In this document: one piece after another, positions 23,496-31,072 of the stretch
Layout: each line of letters starts with the position of its first letter
Numbering within the stretch: the stretch's first letter is position 1
Assembly (NCBI GenBank): GCA_036796555.1
Contig: DAIRCS010000031.1
Span: forward strand, 1-31,836
Direction of reading: 5' to 3'
Length of the DNA stretch: 31,836 bases
Origin: JAJXWB01 sp036796555
GTDB lineage: Bacteria; Pseudomonadota; Alphaproteobacteria; Rhizobiales; Beijerinckiaceae
Notes under the pieces: generated by a model
Database searches by the model: none
The model's input: the letters and a program-made list of their open reading frames with translations, nothing else
What the model was told of the DNA's origin: nothing
Position numbers and translations under genes: made by a program

Positions 23496-24749
23496 TCAGC
23501 GCGCGACGGGAACGCGCACGGCGGAGCCGACGACGCCGGAGGCCGAGACGCCGAGCTCTTCGAACTGGTCGCCGAGCCCATCGCGGGTGCGCCCGTCGAT
23601 GATCGGGGCGGAGACGGCGACGCCCGCCGTGCGGCCGACGACATTGGCCGCGCCGATCGCCACCGTGCTGATCCGCTCGCCGAGACCAGCCCCGGAATCG
23701 CCGAGCGTCTGGCCGGAGGAGAGGCGCTCGCCGATCATCTGCACGACCTGAGGGCTCTCGGCGAATTTCGCATGGCCGGTCGGGTCGTCGGTCTTCACGT
23801 CGGTCAGGTCGACCACGCGGATGTCGGCCTGCTTCAGCTTGGAGCGGTAGGGCTCCACGTTGGGATTGATCGCGCCGACGCGGTCGGTCGAGCCCCAGAG
23901 CAGCCGCGACACAGCCAGCGCATCGTCGTCGCGCGAGACGAACAGAGTGAAGTCCGGCTTGGTCCTGCCCTCGTCGATCATCTTGATCTGGCGGCGGAAC
24001 ACATCCACGTCGACATCAGGGGCGGCGAGCATGACGTTCCTGATCTTGGTCGGAATGCCGCGCTCGCGGATCGACATCTGGCGCAACGCCTCGATCGCCA
24101 CCCAATTGCCCATGGAATGAGCGAGGATCGAGATCTCGCCGACCTTGGGATCCTTCACCAGCGCCAGAAGCGCGGCCTCCAGCCCGTCGCGGGAATAATT
24201 GGCGCTCTCGCGGTCGTAGGCGTAGGCGAGCAGCTTGCCGCGCGAGGGCCAGGTGAACAGGACCGGCGTCACCTGCGCGCCGGAATCGTGCACGATCTGG
24301 GCGAAGCGGTAGACCGCCTCCTCGAAGCGCGTGTTGTAGCCGTGCACGAAGACGAGAACGCCGTGGCCCGGCTTGGCGACGACGCGCCGGTTCATGCGGC
24401 GGGTCGCCTCGCTAAGGTCGATCCGGTCGGCGCGCAGGGTCGCGAACTCGCGGGCGGGGTTGGGGGTGGCGGAGGAGGGCCACTGGACTTCGCCGATCTT
24501 CCGCGCGCCGTCCGGGGGGATCGAAACGGCGATGTCGGCGAAGGCGAGGCCGCGGCCGCGCTCGCCGTTGAACATTTCGCCAGGCGCGGCGTCGGCGTCC
24601 CGCGTCGTGGCGACGAGAAGGTCGACCGAGGACGCGCCCGCCACGGCCGAAGTCGGCACGAGCGTGCCCTCCGGCCGCCCGCCGCACCCCGCCAGCAGGG
24701 CGGCCAACGCAAGGGCGACCACGGCCCGAGCAGACGTCCTCGGATGCAT
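23496..24749 (-). CDS. lipoprotein alpha/beta hydrolase (DUF900 family)
   Basis: A 417-residue protein with a lipoprotein signal peptide: hydrophobic residues 9-20 then the lipobox LAGC with Cys22, so it should be lipid-anchored on the outer side of the inner membrane or in the outer membrane. The DUF900 alpha/beta hydrolase domain spans about 40-330: VFVHGYNTRFEEAVYRFAQI (134-153), LFTWPSRGKLLAYAYDRESA (164-183), and the nucleophile elbow AHSMGNW with Ser212. The substrate is unknown. The start ATG 24749 is set by the signal peptide and a GGTGAG just upstream. It converges on the cyclase gene, with 7 bases between the stops. Confidence 0.9.
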   Translation of the reverse strand: MHPRTSARAVVALALAALLAGCGGRPEGTLVPTSAVAGASSVDLLVATTRDADAAPGEMFNGERGRGLAFADIAVSIPPDGARKIGEVQWPSSATPNPAREFATLRADRIDLSEATRRMNRRVVAKPGHGVLVFVHGYNTRFEEAVYRFAQIVHDSGAQVTPVLFTWPSRGKLLAYAYDRESANYSRDGLEAALLALVKDPKVGEISILAHSMGNWVAIEALRQMSIRERGIPTKIRNVMLAAPDVDVDVFRRQIKMIDEGRTKPDFTLFVSRDDDALAVSRLLWGSTDRVGAINPNVEPYRSKLKQADIRVVDLTDVKTDDPTGHAKFAESPQVVQMIGERLSSGQTLGDSGAGLGERISTVAIGAANVVGRTAGVAVSAPIIDGRTRDGLGDQFEELGVSASGVVGSAVRVPVAR

Positions 24750-24898
24750 CTCACCGTCCGCAAATCTGGATCGACGCGCAGCATTAGTATGGGCGGGGCC
24801 CAAAGGGCAAGTTTCGGAAGCTCTGGCGCCGGGCGAGGGCGTGCAAGCGCGCCTCCCGCCGTCGTTGGCGGCTGCCGGGCCGCCTATGGCCCGCGATC

Positions 24899-25378
24899 TT
24901 ATTTCGCGCAGAACACGGTCAGATAGAACGGCGCGTCGGTCGCGCCGCCGCTAAGCGTTTCCGTGAGGAGGAAGACGCCGTTCGCGTTTCCCGAGCGCGG
25001 TTCCACCCCCGTCGCGACGACTTCGCCATTGAACACCGATACTGAGTAAAAGCACTGTGACACGTCGCGATTGAAATCCACCTCATAAGTGCCCGTGCGA
25101 CCGGCTACCTTGGATGCGCCGGTGGCGCCGGCGCCGAAATTGATTGTCGCCGCCGCGCTCACCTGCGCGGCCAGGATCGCCATGCCGAGATTGTTGTCGC
25201 CGGCCGCCGAGGAGGCCGCGGCCGTCGGCATGGCCGCCGGGGAAGCCGCCGAAGGCGTCGCCGGTCCGGGTGCGGGCCGGTTGCGAGGGTCGGGCGTCGG
25301 GGTCTGGGCATATGCAAGCGTTGTCGCGAGAAGGGCGCCCAGCGCGCCGAGCGCGCGCCAACGAGAGAGTTTGCTCAT
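24899..25378 (-). CDS. small exported protein of unknown function
   Basis: A 159-residue secreted protein. It has a signal peptide (MSKLSRWRALGALGALLATTLAYA), then a proline/alanine-rich low-complexity stretch (about 25-60), and a compact C-terminal domain (about 80-159). That domain begins ATGASKVAGRTGTYEVDFNR and ends FYLTVFCAK. It resembles short beta-rich C-terminal domains (G-x-Y-x-V-x-F-N-R ... V-F-C) found at the ends of some surface and tail-fibre-like proteins, with two cysteines (in QCFYS and VFC) that could form a disulphide. A GGAGG lies about 7 bases before ATG 25378. Function unknown. Confidence 0.78.
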   Translation of the reverse strand: MSKLSRWRALGALGALLATTLAYAQTPTPDPRNRPAPGPATPSAASPAAMPTAAASSAAGDNNLGMAILAAQVSAAATINFGAGATGASKVAGRTGTYEVDFNRDVSQCFYSVSVFNGEVVATGVEPRSGNANGVFLLTETLSGGATDAPFYLTVFCAK

Positions 25379-25538
25379 GTGAACCTCCGGAAATTTCAGG
25401 TGTATCCGCCGCCCGTCAGGGGCGTGACGGTGCGGTCGAATCCATCGTAGGGCCCAAGGCGTCGCGCGCGCAAAGCGGCTTTTCGCCAGGCAGCGGAGGT
25501 TCGATTGCTGGACTTCTGCAGGGTCGTTTCTACGACCT

Positions 25539-25622
25539 GCCTGCGGTGAGCATCAGGACGAGCGAACGACATTGAGCGTCGGTCAGCGCGTGGATTTTTT
25601 GAGCCGCTGACGTCTGCGATCT
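25539..25622 (-). pseudogene. fragment of an IS5/IS427-type transposase
   Basis: In one minus-strand frame the codons read RSQTSAAQ then KIHALTDAQCRSLVLMLTAG before a stop at 25530. The KIHALTDAxCR...LxLTAG pattern is the strand around the second catalytic region of IS5-family transposases. Only about 28 codons are recognisable; no terminal repeats or other transposase parts remain. It lies in the 317-base gene-free stretch between the small exported protein and lysR (25379-25695), which holds nothing else I can name. Confidence 0.5.
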
Positions 25623-25695
25623 CTCTCTTTGCGAAGCCCATGTCTGAGGCTGGCGATCGACCGCCATGCCGAAGCGGACAGGTCTGTAAACTCGA

Positions 25696-26616
25696 TTACG
25701 GTCGAAGCCGTAAGGCATTGCGGAACATCGCGCGGATATGGTCTTCGATCCGGTCCAGGCCCGCCAGATGGGAGCGCCCGACCAGCTTGACGATCGCGTA
25801 GCGGGCGAGGAAGCCTTCGGTCGAGACGGCCAGACGCCCGATCCGCCCGGCGGCGATCATCGACGAGGCCGCCGCGATCACGCCCAGGAAGATCGCGTCG
25901 GTATTACAGGTCGCTTCGAGCAATTCGCCGATCGACTGGCTGTGCAGCGTCACCAATTCGTCCGGATGCGCCTGCGATCCGAATTGCTGAACGATATATC
26001 GAATGGCGTTCTCGTTGAATGGCGGGGCGGCGACCGGAAACCGGCGTATGTCCTCGACCGTCACTTTCTTCTTGCTCATCAGCGGATGCCCCGATCTGCA
26101 AAGCGCGCCGACCGGAAGCGGAGAAAGCGGCTCGACGTTGAGATCGAGTTCAGGCGGAACGGACAGAAGATCGACGACCGCAAGGTCCAGCACGCGGGCG
26201 CGCAGCGCCTGCAATTGCTGGACGGTCGGCGTCCGGATGAGCGAAATCCGCGTCCCGCTGTTCTCTGTCGCCGCCCAGGACAGCAGCGAGGAGCCGAGAA
26301 TGGCGCCCGGCGTGGCGCTGAGCCCCAGTCGGAAGCGGCCGCCGCGGCCCTCCACGAGCGAACGCGCGGCGGTCGTGAGCGCGTCGCTGTCGGCGACGAC
26401 ATGTCGCGCGTGATCGAGCATGACGCGTCCTGCCGGCGTAAGTTCGTTGCGATGCCCGATGCGGTCGACCAGCGTCACGCCCAGGCCGGCCTCCAGCTCC
26501 GATATGCTGCGGCTGAAAGCCGATTGAGAGCAATTCAGTCGCTCCGCGGCCGCCCTGAACGATCCCGTCTGGGCGAGCGCGATGAAGCGGCGAAGATTTT
26601 GCACGGACTGGTCCAT
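25696..26616 (-). CDS. LysR-family transcriptional regulator
   Basis: A 306-residue LysR regulator. The N-terminal winged helix-turn-helix (about 3-62) reads NLRRFIALAQTGSFRAAAER, LNCSQSAFSRSISELEAGLG, LVDRIGHRNELTPAGRVML. The effector domain follows from about residue 90 (GRFRLGLSATPGAILGSSLL). ATG 26616 (MDQSVQNL) is the best start; ATG 26625 and TTG 26637 lie in the same frame upstream, none with a strong ribosome site. It is divergent from the amidohydrolase and beta-barrel genes, which it probably controls. A short palindrome lies between them at 26643-26660. The bound effector is unknown. Confidence 0.93.
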   Translation of the reverse strand: MDQSVQNLRRFIALAQTGSFRAAAERLNCSQSAFSRSISELEAGLGVTLVDRIGHRNELTPAGRVMLDHARHVVADSDALTTAARSLVEGRGGRFRLGLSATPGAILGSSLLSWAATENSGTRISLIRTPTVQQLQALRARVLDLAVVDLLSVPPELDLNVEPLSPLPVGALCRSGHPLMSKKKVTVEDIRRFPVAAPPFNENAIRYIVQQFGSQAHPDELVTLHSQSIGELLEATCNTDAIFLGVIAAASSMIAAGRIGRLAVSTEGFLARYAIVKLVGRSHLAGLDRIEDHIRAMFRNALRLRP

Positions 26617-26642
26617 ACATTTCATTATTTCGAACAAATGCT

Positions 26643-26660
26643 TCCAATCAATGCATTGGA
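26643..26660. promoter_or_regulatory. candidate LysR operator
   Basis: TCCAAT (26643-26648) and ATTGGA (26655-26660) are exact inverted repeats around CAATGC, and CAATGCATTG inside is itself a palindrome. It lies in the 172-base space between the divergent lysR and amidohydrolase genes, 27 bases from the lysR start. LysR proteins bind imperfect palindromes in such places, so this is the likely binding site, by position and symmetry only. Confidence 0.45.
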
Positions 26661-26686
26661 CGCAATCCGCCGACAGGTTTTATATT
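26656..26686 (+). promoter_or_regulatory. candidate promoter for the amidohydrolase gene
   Basis: TTGGAC (26656-26661) resembles a -35 box. It is followed after 17 bases by TTTATA (26679-26684) or after 19 by TATATT (26681-26686) as a -10 box. The -35 box overlaps the palindrome at 26643-26660, so a regulator bound there could affect initiation. The stretch is conspicuously AT-rich for this window. It is a pattern match only. Confidence 0.35.
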
Positions 26687-26788
26687 TCAGGGCGGTTCGG
26701 CTGAACGTTTAAGAAAAAATCGTCCGGATTTCATCTGGTTCGGCTGTTTGAAGCCGAGCCGCCACGTCGACGCAGCAGGGGGAAGATC

Positions 26789-28273
26789 ATGTTCGAATGC
26801 GCCGAGACGAACGAGTCTGGCGGCGGCGCCACGCCGGAGCCGGCGTTTGGCTGCATCTGCCACAGCCCGGCCTTCGCGCGCCTCAACGCGCAGCTCAGCG
26901 CGCGAATGTCGCGGCGTTCTTTCCTGACCGGAGCCTCGGCCGGCGCGGCCGCTCTGGCGATGGGGGCAGGCGCCGCGCAGGCGCGTATTCCCGCCCCGCC
27001 TGCCGGACCGGTCGCCTTCGTCAACGTCAAGGTGTTCGACGGCGTGGCGAACGCGCTGCGCACGGGTCTGAGGGTCGTGATCGAGGGGCGTGTCATCAAG
27101 TCGGTCGAGCCGACGGACAAGCCGCTGGCGGCGGGCGTCCAGACGATCGACGGCGGCGGCCGCACCCTCATGCCCGGCCTGATCGACGCGCACTGGCACG
27201 CGATGATGGCGTCCGTGCCGATGGCGGCGCTGCTGACGGCCGACATCGGCTACATCACGCTGCTGGCGGCCGAGGAGGCCGAGCGCACCCTGATGCGCGG
27301 CTTCACCAGCGTCCGCGACATGGCGGGGCCGAGCTTCAGCCTCAAGCGCGCCATCGACCAGGGCCTCAACGCCGGGCCGCGCATCTGGCCGTCCGGCGCG
27401 ATGATCTCGCAGACGAGCGGGCACGGCGATTTCCGCTTTCCCTACGAAGTGCCGAGCGCCAACAATGCGCCGCTCAGCCACGGCGAGGCGATGGGCGGCG
27501 GCGTCATCGCCGACGGCGTGGACGCCGTGCTGAAACGCGCGCGCGAACAGCTCATGCTCGGCGCCAGCCAGTTGAAGCTCGCCGCCGGCGGCGGCGTCGC
27601 CTCCAACTACGATCCGATCGACGCGAGCCAGTATACCGAGCCGGAATTCCGCGCCGCCGTCGAGGCCGCGGAGAACTGGGGCACCTATGTCGCCGTGCAC
27701 GCCTATACGCCGCGCGCGATCCAGACCGCGCTGCGCGCCGGCGTACGCTCGATCGAGCACGGCCAGATGATGGACGAGGCGACCGCGAAGATGATCGCCG
27801 ACAAGGGCGCCTGGCTCAGTTCGCAGCCCTTCATCGACGACGGCGGCAGCTCCTATCCGGAAGGCTCGCCCAACCGGATCAAGCAGCTCGAAATGTACCG
27901 GGGCACCGATACCGCCTTCGATCTGGCGAAGAAGCTGAAACTCAAGACGGCCTTCGGCACCGACATCCTGTTCAACCCCCCGCAGGGGACCGCGCTGCAG
28001 AGCGTGCGGCTCGCCAACATGGCGCGCTGGTATGCGCCGGTCGACGTGTTGAAAATGGCGACGAGCGCCAACGCCGAACTGCTGGCGATGGCGGGCCCGC
28101 GCAATCCCTATCCGGGCAAGCTGGGCGTCGTCGCCGAAGGCGCCTTCGCCGACCTGCTGCTGGTCGACGGCGATCCGACCGCCGACATCAGGCTGGTCGC
28201 CGATCCCGCCAAAAATTTCGTCGTCATCATGAAGGACGGCCGCATCTACAAGAACACGCTGTCGAAGGGCTGA
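26789..28273 (+). CDS. Tat-exported metal-dependent amidohydrolase (imidazolonepropionase-like)
   Basis: A 494-residue amidohydrolase-superfamily enzyme. Metal and active-site residues are in place: His135 and His137 (DAHWH), Lys263 (QLKLAAGGG, likely carboxylated), His304 (VAVHAYTPRA), His324 (SIEHGQ) and Asp392 (FGTDILF), in a TIM barrel closed by the C-terminal LLLVDGDPTADIRLV strand. Residues 41-60 (MSRRSFLTGASAGAAALAMG) form a twin-arginine signal, so the folded enzyme is probably exported. A 40-residue leader with FGCICHSP comes before it. The start ATG 26789 has a GGGGGAAG ribosome site; ATG 26906 would remove the leader. Substrate unknown: such enzymes cleave cyclic amides or peptides and related bonds. 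Confidence 0.91.
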   Translation: MFECAETNESGGGATPEPAFGCICHSPAFARLNAQLSARMSRRSFLTGASAGAAALAMGAGAAQARIPAPPAGPVAFVNVKVFDGVANALRTGLRVVIEGRVIKSVEPTDKPLAAGVQTIDGGGRTLMPGLIDAHWHAMMASVPMAALLTADIGYITLLAAEEAERTLMRGFTSVRDMAGPSFSLKRAIDQGLNAGPRIWPSGAMISQTSGHGDFRFPYEVPSANNAPLSHGEAMGGGVIADGVDAVLKRAREQLMLGASQLKLAAGGGVASNYDPIDASQYTEPEFRAAVEAAENWGTYVAVHAYTPRAIQTALRAGVRSIEHGQMMDEATAKMIADKGAWLSSQPFIDDGGSSYPEGSPNRIKQLEMYRGTDTAFDLAKKLKLKTAFGTDILFNPPQGTALQSVRLANMARWYAPVDVLKMATSANAELLAMAGPRNPYPGKLGVVAEGAFADLLLVDGDPTADIRLVADPAKNFVVIMKDGRIYKNTLSKG

Positions 28274-28328
28274 GCGGCGCAGGGCCGGATCCGTCGATTT
28301 CTTCAGGGAGACCGGACAGGAGGCGCGG

Positions 28329-29129
28329 ATGAGACGCAGTTCGACGCTGGCGGCGCTTCTGGGCATGGCCGCGTGCACGGCGCAGGCCGCCGACCTTCCG
28401 CAACCCGTCCCGCCGCCGGCGCCGCCGGAGGCCGGATCGGCGCGTCCCGATTGGGCGCTTCAGGTCACGCCCTATCTGTGGGCGTCGGGATTGAACGGCC
28501 GCGTTTCGCCCTTTCGTCTCGCGCCGACCGTTCACGTCGAAAAGTCGTTCGGCGACGTGATGAAGAACTTCAATATCGGCGGCTTCCTGCATGTATGGGC
28601 GCGCAAGGGATCGTTCGTCGCGAACGCCGACATCATGTACGTCAGCACGACGGACAGCCATTCGGTCGATCCGCTGCCGTTCGTCGGCTCGGTTCGCGCG
28701 CGGCTCACGACCGGGCTGTTCTACGCCACGCTCGTGGGCGGCTATCGCGTTCTGGACGTGGGCCCCGTGACCTTCGACGCGCTCGCCGGCGGCCGGCTCT
28801 GGAATGTCTCCAACCGGGCGTCGATCGATTTTGCGTTCGTGTCGCTGGGCTTCGCCAAGTCCCTGACCTGGGTCGATCCCGTGGTCGGCGGGCGCGCCTT
28901 CTGGCGCCTGACCGACGCGTTCTCCATCCAGGCGCAAGGCGATATCGGCGGTTTCGGCGCGGGCTCGAAACTGACCTGGCAGGCGCTGGGCACGCTCAAC
29001 TACGCCTTCGCCGAGCATTTTTCCGCGTCGCTCGGCTACAAGGTCTTGAGGACGAATTACGCGCGCGGCGGATATGTGTTCGACGTGACGATGTCGGGGC
29101 CGGTGCTGGGCGTAACCTATCGATTCTGA
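28329..29129 (+). CDS. outer-membrane beta-barrel protein
   Basis: A 266-residue protein with a signal peptide (MRRSSTLAALLGMAACTAQA) and a proline-rich linker (PQPVPPPAPPEAG). Alternating hydrophobic/aromatic beta-strands follow, for example LQVTPYLWASGLNG, NADIMYVSTTD, TGLFYATLVGGYRV and LGTLNYAFAEHFSASLGYKV. The chain ends GPVLGVTYRF, and a terminal phenylalanine after alternating strands is the usual outer-membrane insertion signal. The size and pattern suggest an 8- to 10-strand barrel. AGGAGG lies 5 bases before ATG 28329. It is 55 bases downstream of the amidohydrolase, so the exported enzyme and this membrane protein probably share a transcript. Confidence 0.85.
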   Translation: MRRSSTLAALLGMAACTAQAADLPQPVPPPAPPEAGSARPDWALQVTPYLWASGLNGRVSPFRLAPTVHVEKSFGDVMKNFNIGGFLHVWARKGSFVANADIMYVSTTDSHSVDPLPFVGSVRARLTTGLFYATLVGGYRVLDVGPVTFDALAGGRLWNVSNRASIDFAFVSLGFAKSLTWVDPVVGGRAFWRLTDAFSIQAQGDIGGFGAGSKLTWQALGTLNYAFAEHFSASLGYKVLRTNYARGGYVFDVTMSGPVLGVTYRF

Positions 29130-29275
29130 CGTCGCGTATCGGGCGGCTCCTGAGTCTGCCGTGGATCCTCTGGGCGTTAGCGAGTTCAGCAAGCCGGACC
29201 GAGTGCGTGACTCTCAACAATCACTGCTACGCTGTTTGATGCCGGAAGCATCGCATTCCAAGGACAGGTGAAGAC

Positions 29276-30580
29276 ATGAAAAGCGCCGCCATTGCTTATC
29301 TTGCCTCGATTCTCTTCCTTTCTGCGACGACAGTGCAAGCAGAGCCAAGGTTCAAGAACGAAGCCGATCTTGTCCACTCGGTCATGCCCGGGTTCGTCAA
29401 CATCTACAATCGCGGCGTCAAGGAGAGCGGCTCCGGCCCCGCACAAATCAAGGATGAAGTTGGATCCGGCTTCATCATTGACCCGAACGGCCTCATCGTT
29501 ACGAACAGTCATGTCGTCAATGGCGCATATGCCCTGTTCGCGACTCTCAGCGACGGGACGCATGTTCCGGCCAAGCTTGTCGGGAAATTGCTCATTTTCG
29601 ATCTCGCCTTGATCAAGGTCGATGTCGGTCATCCCTTGACGCCAGCGAGATTGGGCGACAGCGACAAGCTGCGACTCGGTGAGCGCGTTGTTGCGATCGG
29701 CAATGCGCTGGGGTTTTCGAGTTCGGTCTCGTCGGGCGTCATCAGCGCCTTTCACCGTCAAGTCGGGCTCAGCAACTACGATGACCTGATTCAGACCGAT
29801 GCGACAATCAATCAGGGCAATTCCGGTGGTCCACTGTTCAATATGGATGGCGAGGTGATCGGCGTTAACCAGGCGATTTACACCCGCAACGGTGGAGGAT
29901 CGATCGGTATCGGTTTTTCCATTCCGATCAACGCCGCGAAAGCCGCTCTTGCTGCGATCCGCCGGGACGGCCGGCCTCGCGTCGGTTGGCTGGGCGTGAG
30001 CGGGCAGACGTTCTCCTCCGAAATGGCCGATGTTTCGCGCATCGCAGTCCGGCAGGGCGTGATCGTCTCGGATATCGCAAAGAATGGCGCCGCCGCCGAG
30101 GCGGGGATAGAAGTCGGCGACATCATCCTGAAAGTCGGGTCGCAGAATATCGACCGCATGGCGACGCTGAACCGAATTGTCGCCATGTCGCTGAACAAGA
30201 CTGTTCCCTTTGATATTCTTCGCAAAGGCAAACCGCTGACACTCAGTGTTTCCATCAAGGAATTGCCGCAGGATGTCTGGACGCCGACAATGCCTTCGGC
30301 GCCGAAAATCAAGTCTCTTGCGGATCTCGGCATCACGTTCGCGGCGTCGCCCGGACCTGATGGCGCGGTTGTAGAAAAGGTCGCGGAAAGCAGCATCGCC
30401 TGGAGCGAAGGGGTTCGGCCCGGGGATGTCGTGCGTAAAGTCGGCGACAGGGATATCCGCTCCGCGGAAGAACTTGAAACGCTCATGCTGGGTTTAAAGG
30501 CCAAGGGCGACGACGGAGCGCTGGTGCTTCTCGGCGGCCCGAACGGAGCGCGCTGGATCGCCTTTGCGATAAAAGAATGA
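29276..30580 (+). CDS. periplasmic HtrA/Do-type serine protease with two PDZ domains
   Basis: A 434-residue protein with a signal peptide (MKSAAIAYLASILFLSATTVQA). The trypsin-like domain has His79 (IVTNSHVVNG), Asp109 (IFDLALIKVD) and Ser183 (NQGNSGGPLF), the complete HtrA triad. Two PDZ domains follow (about 250-335: VGWLGVSGQ..., GVIVSDIAKNGAAAEAG; and about 350-434). It should degrade or refold damaged proteins in the periplasm. Its base composition is visibly lower in GC than neighbouring genes (many AT-ending codons). It is flanked downstream by a hairpin, an IS630-type transposase scrap and a tRNA. This points to an acquired gene. AGGTGA lies just before ATG 29276. Confidence 0.94.
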   Translation: MKSAAIAYLASILFLSATTVQAEPRFKNEADLVHSVMPGFVNIYNRGVKESGSGPAQIKDEVGSGFIIDPNGLIVTNSHVVNGAYALFATLSDGTHVPAKLVGKLLIFDLALIKVDVGHPLTPARLGDSDKLRLGERVVAIGNALGFSSSVSSGVISAFHRQVGLSNYDDLIQTDATINQGNSGGPLFNMDGEVIGVNQAIYTRNGGGSIGIGFSIPINAAKAALAAIRRDGRPRVGWLGVSGQTFSSEMADVSRIAVRQGVIVSDIAKNGAAAEAGIEVGDIILKVGSQNIDRMATLNRIVAMSLNKTVPFDILRKGKPLTLSVSIKELPQDVWTPTMPSAPKIKSLADLGITFAASPGPDGAVVEKVAESSIAWSEGVRPGDVVRKVGDRDIRSAEELETLMLGLKAKGDDGALVLLGGPNGARWIAFAIKE

Positions 30581-30592
30581 GCGGAAACAGGA

Positions 30593-30629
30593 CGGCCGTC
30601 GTTTCTTTGCAAGAAAGATCCGACGGCCG
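30593..30629 (+). terminator. hairpin downstream of the HtrA-type protease gene
   Basis: CGGCCGTCG (30593-30601) pairs exactly with CGACGGCCG (30621-30629), and inside TTTCTT (30602-30607) pairs with AAGAAA (30611-30616) around a three-base loop. It begins 13 bases after the protease stop. No T-run follows, so it may be a weak or Rho-assisted terminator or an RNA-stabilising stem. Confidence 0.5.
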
Positions 30630-30701
30630 CGTGTTTGGCGTCAATTAGGCGTGCGCTGTGGAAGAACCGGATGCCAAATAGCGAGACGGTGACAGGCGGC
30701 C

Positions 30702-30809
30702 GTAGACTTGCCGCTTTGGAAGACGGCGACCTTCCTGGCTGCGCTGCGGCATGACCGCATCGAGGCGCCCTGCCTGTTCGACAACCGATGCCCGAGCGAC
30801 CAGCGATGA
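30702..30809 (+). pseudogene. fragment of an IS630-type transposase
   Basis: The plus-strand codons read DLPLWKTATFLAALRHDRI then EAPCLFDN before a stop at 30807-30809. WKTxTFxAALRxDxIxAPxxxD is a conserved stretch of IS630-family transposases, just before the first catalytic aspartate region. Nothing else of the element survives; no start or terminal repeats. Together with the rest of 30581-30911 it makes up a gene-free stretch that looks like decayed insertion-sequence debris. I see no other feature there beyond the hairpin at its start. Confidence 0.55.
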
Positions 30810-30911
30810 CGATCGCCAAGGCCAGTCTTACCCGCAAGCGCAATAGGGGGAGTGGCTATACAAGTCGCTCGAATTATCGAACTGAAACCATTACCGTTTT
30901 TTTTGCGATGA

Positions 30912-30986
<75 letters not shown>

Positions 30987-30987
30987 G

Positions 30988-31008
30988 CCGGCCGCGCGGG
31001 GCGGCCGG
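30988..31008. repeat. short GC hairpin between tRNA-Thr and the MFS gene
   Basis: CCGGCCGC (30988-30995) and GCGGCCGG (31001-31008) form a perfect 8-bp stem with a 5-base loop. It sits 65 bases past the stop of the MFS transporter gene and 2 bases before the mature 5' end of the tRNA, both on the minus strand. It may terminate the transporter transcript or mark the boundary of the tRNA precursor. No T-run follows. Confidence 0.4.
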
Positions 31009-31072
31009 GAGGCCCGTTGATCGGCGATTTGCGCCCCGAAATCAAGGCGCGGGCCTTGGTGGGGAGGGGCGC

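Noticed and set aside
20819..23644. Very long open frame (941 codons) on the minus strand opposite the CoA-transferase and cyclase genes
   Set aside because: It is a GC-driven shadow: arginine- and glycine-rich, no domain, no ribosome site, and fully antisense to two well-identified genes.
25396..25641. 81-codon minus-strand frame before lysR
   Set aside because: It overlaps the transposase scrap in another frame, is arginine-rich and lacks any family signal; treated as debris.
30897..30904. Run of eight T before the tRNA as a possible terminator
   Set aside because: No GC-rich stem precedes it on the plus strand, and for the minus-strand tRNA it reads as A.
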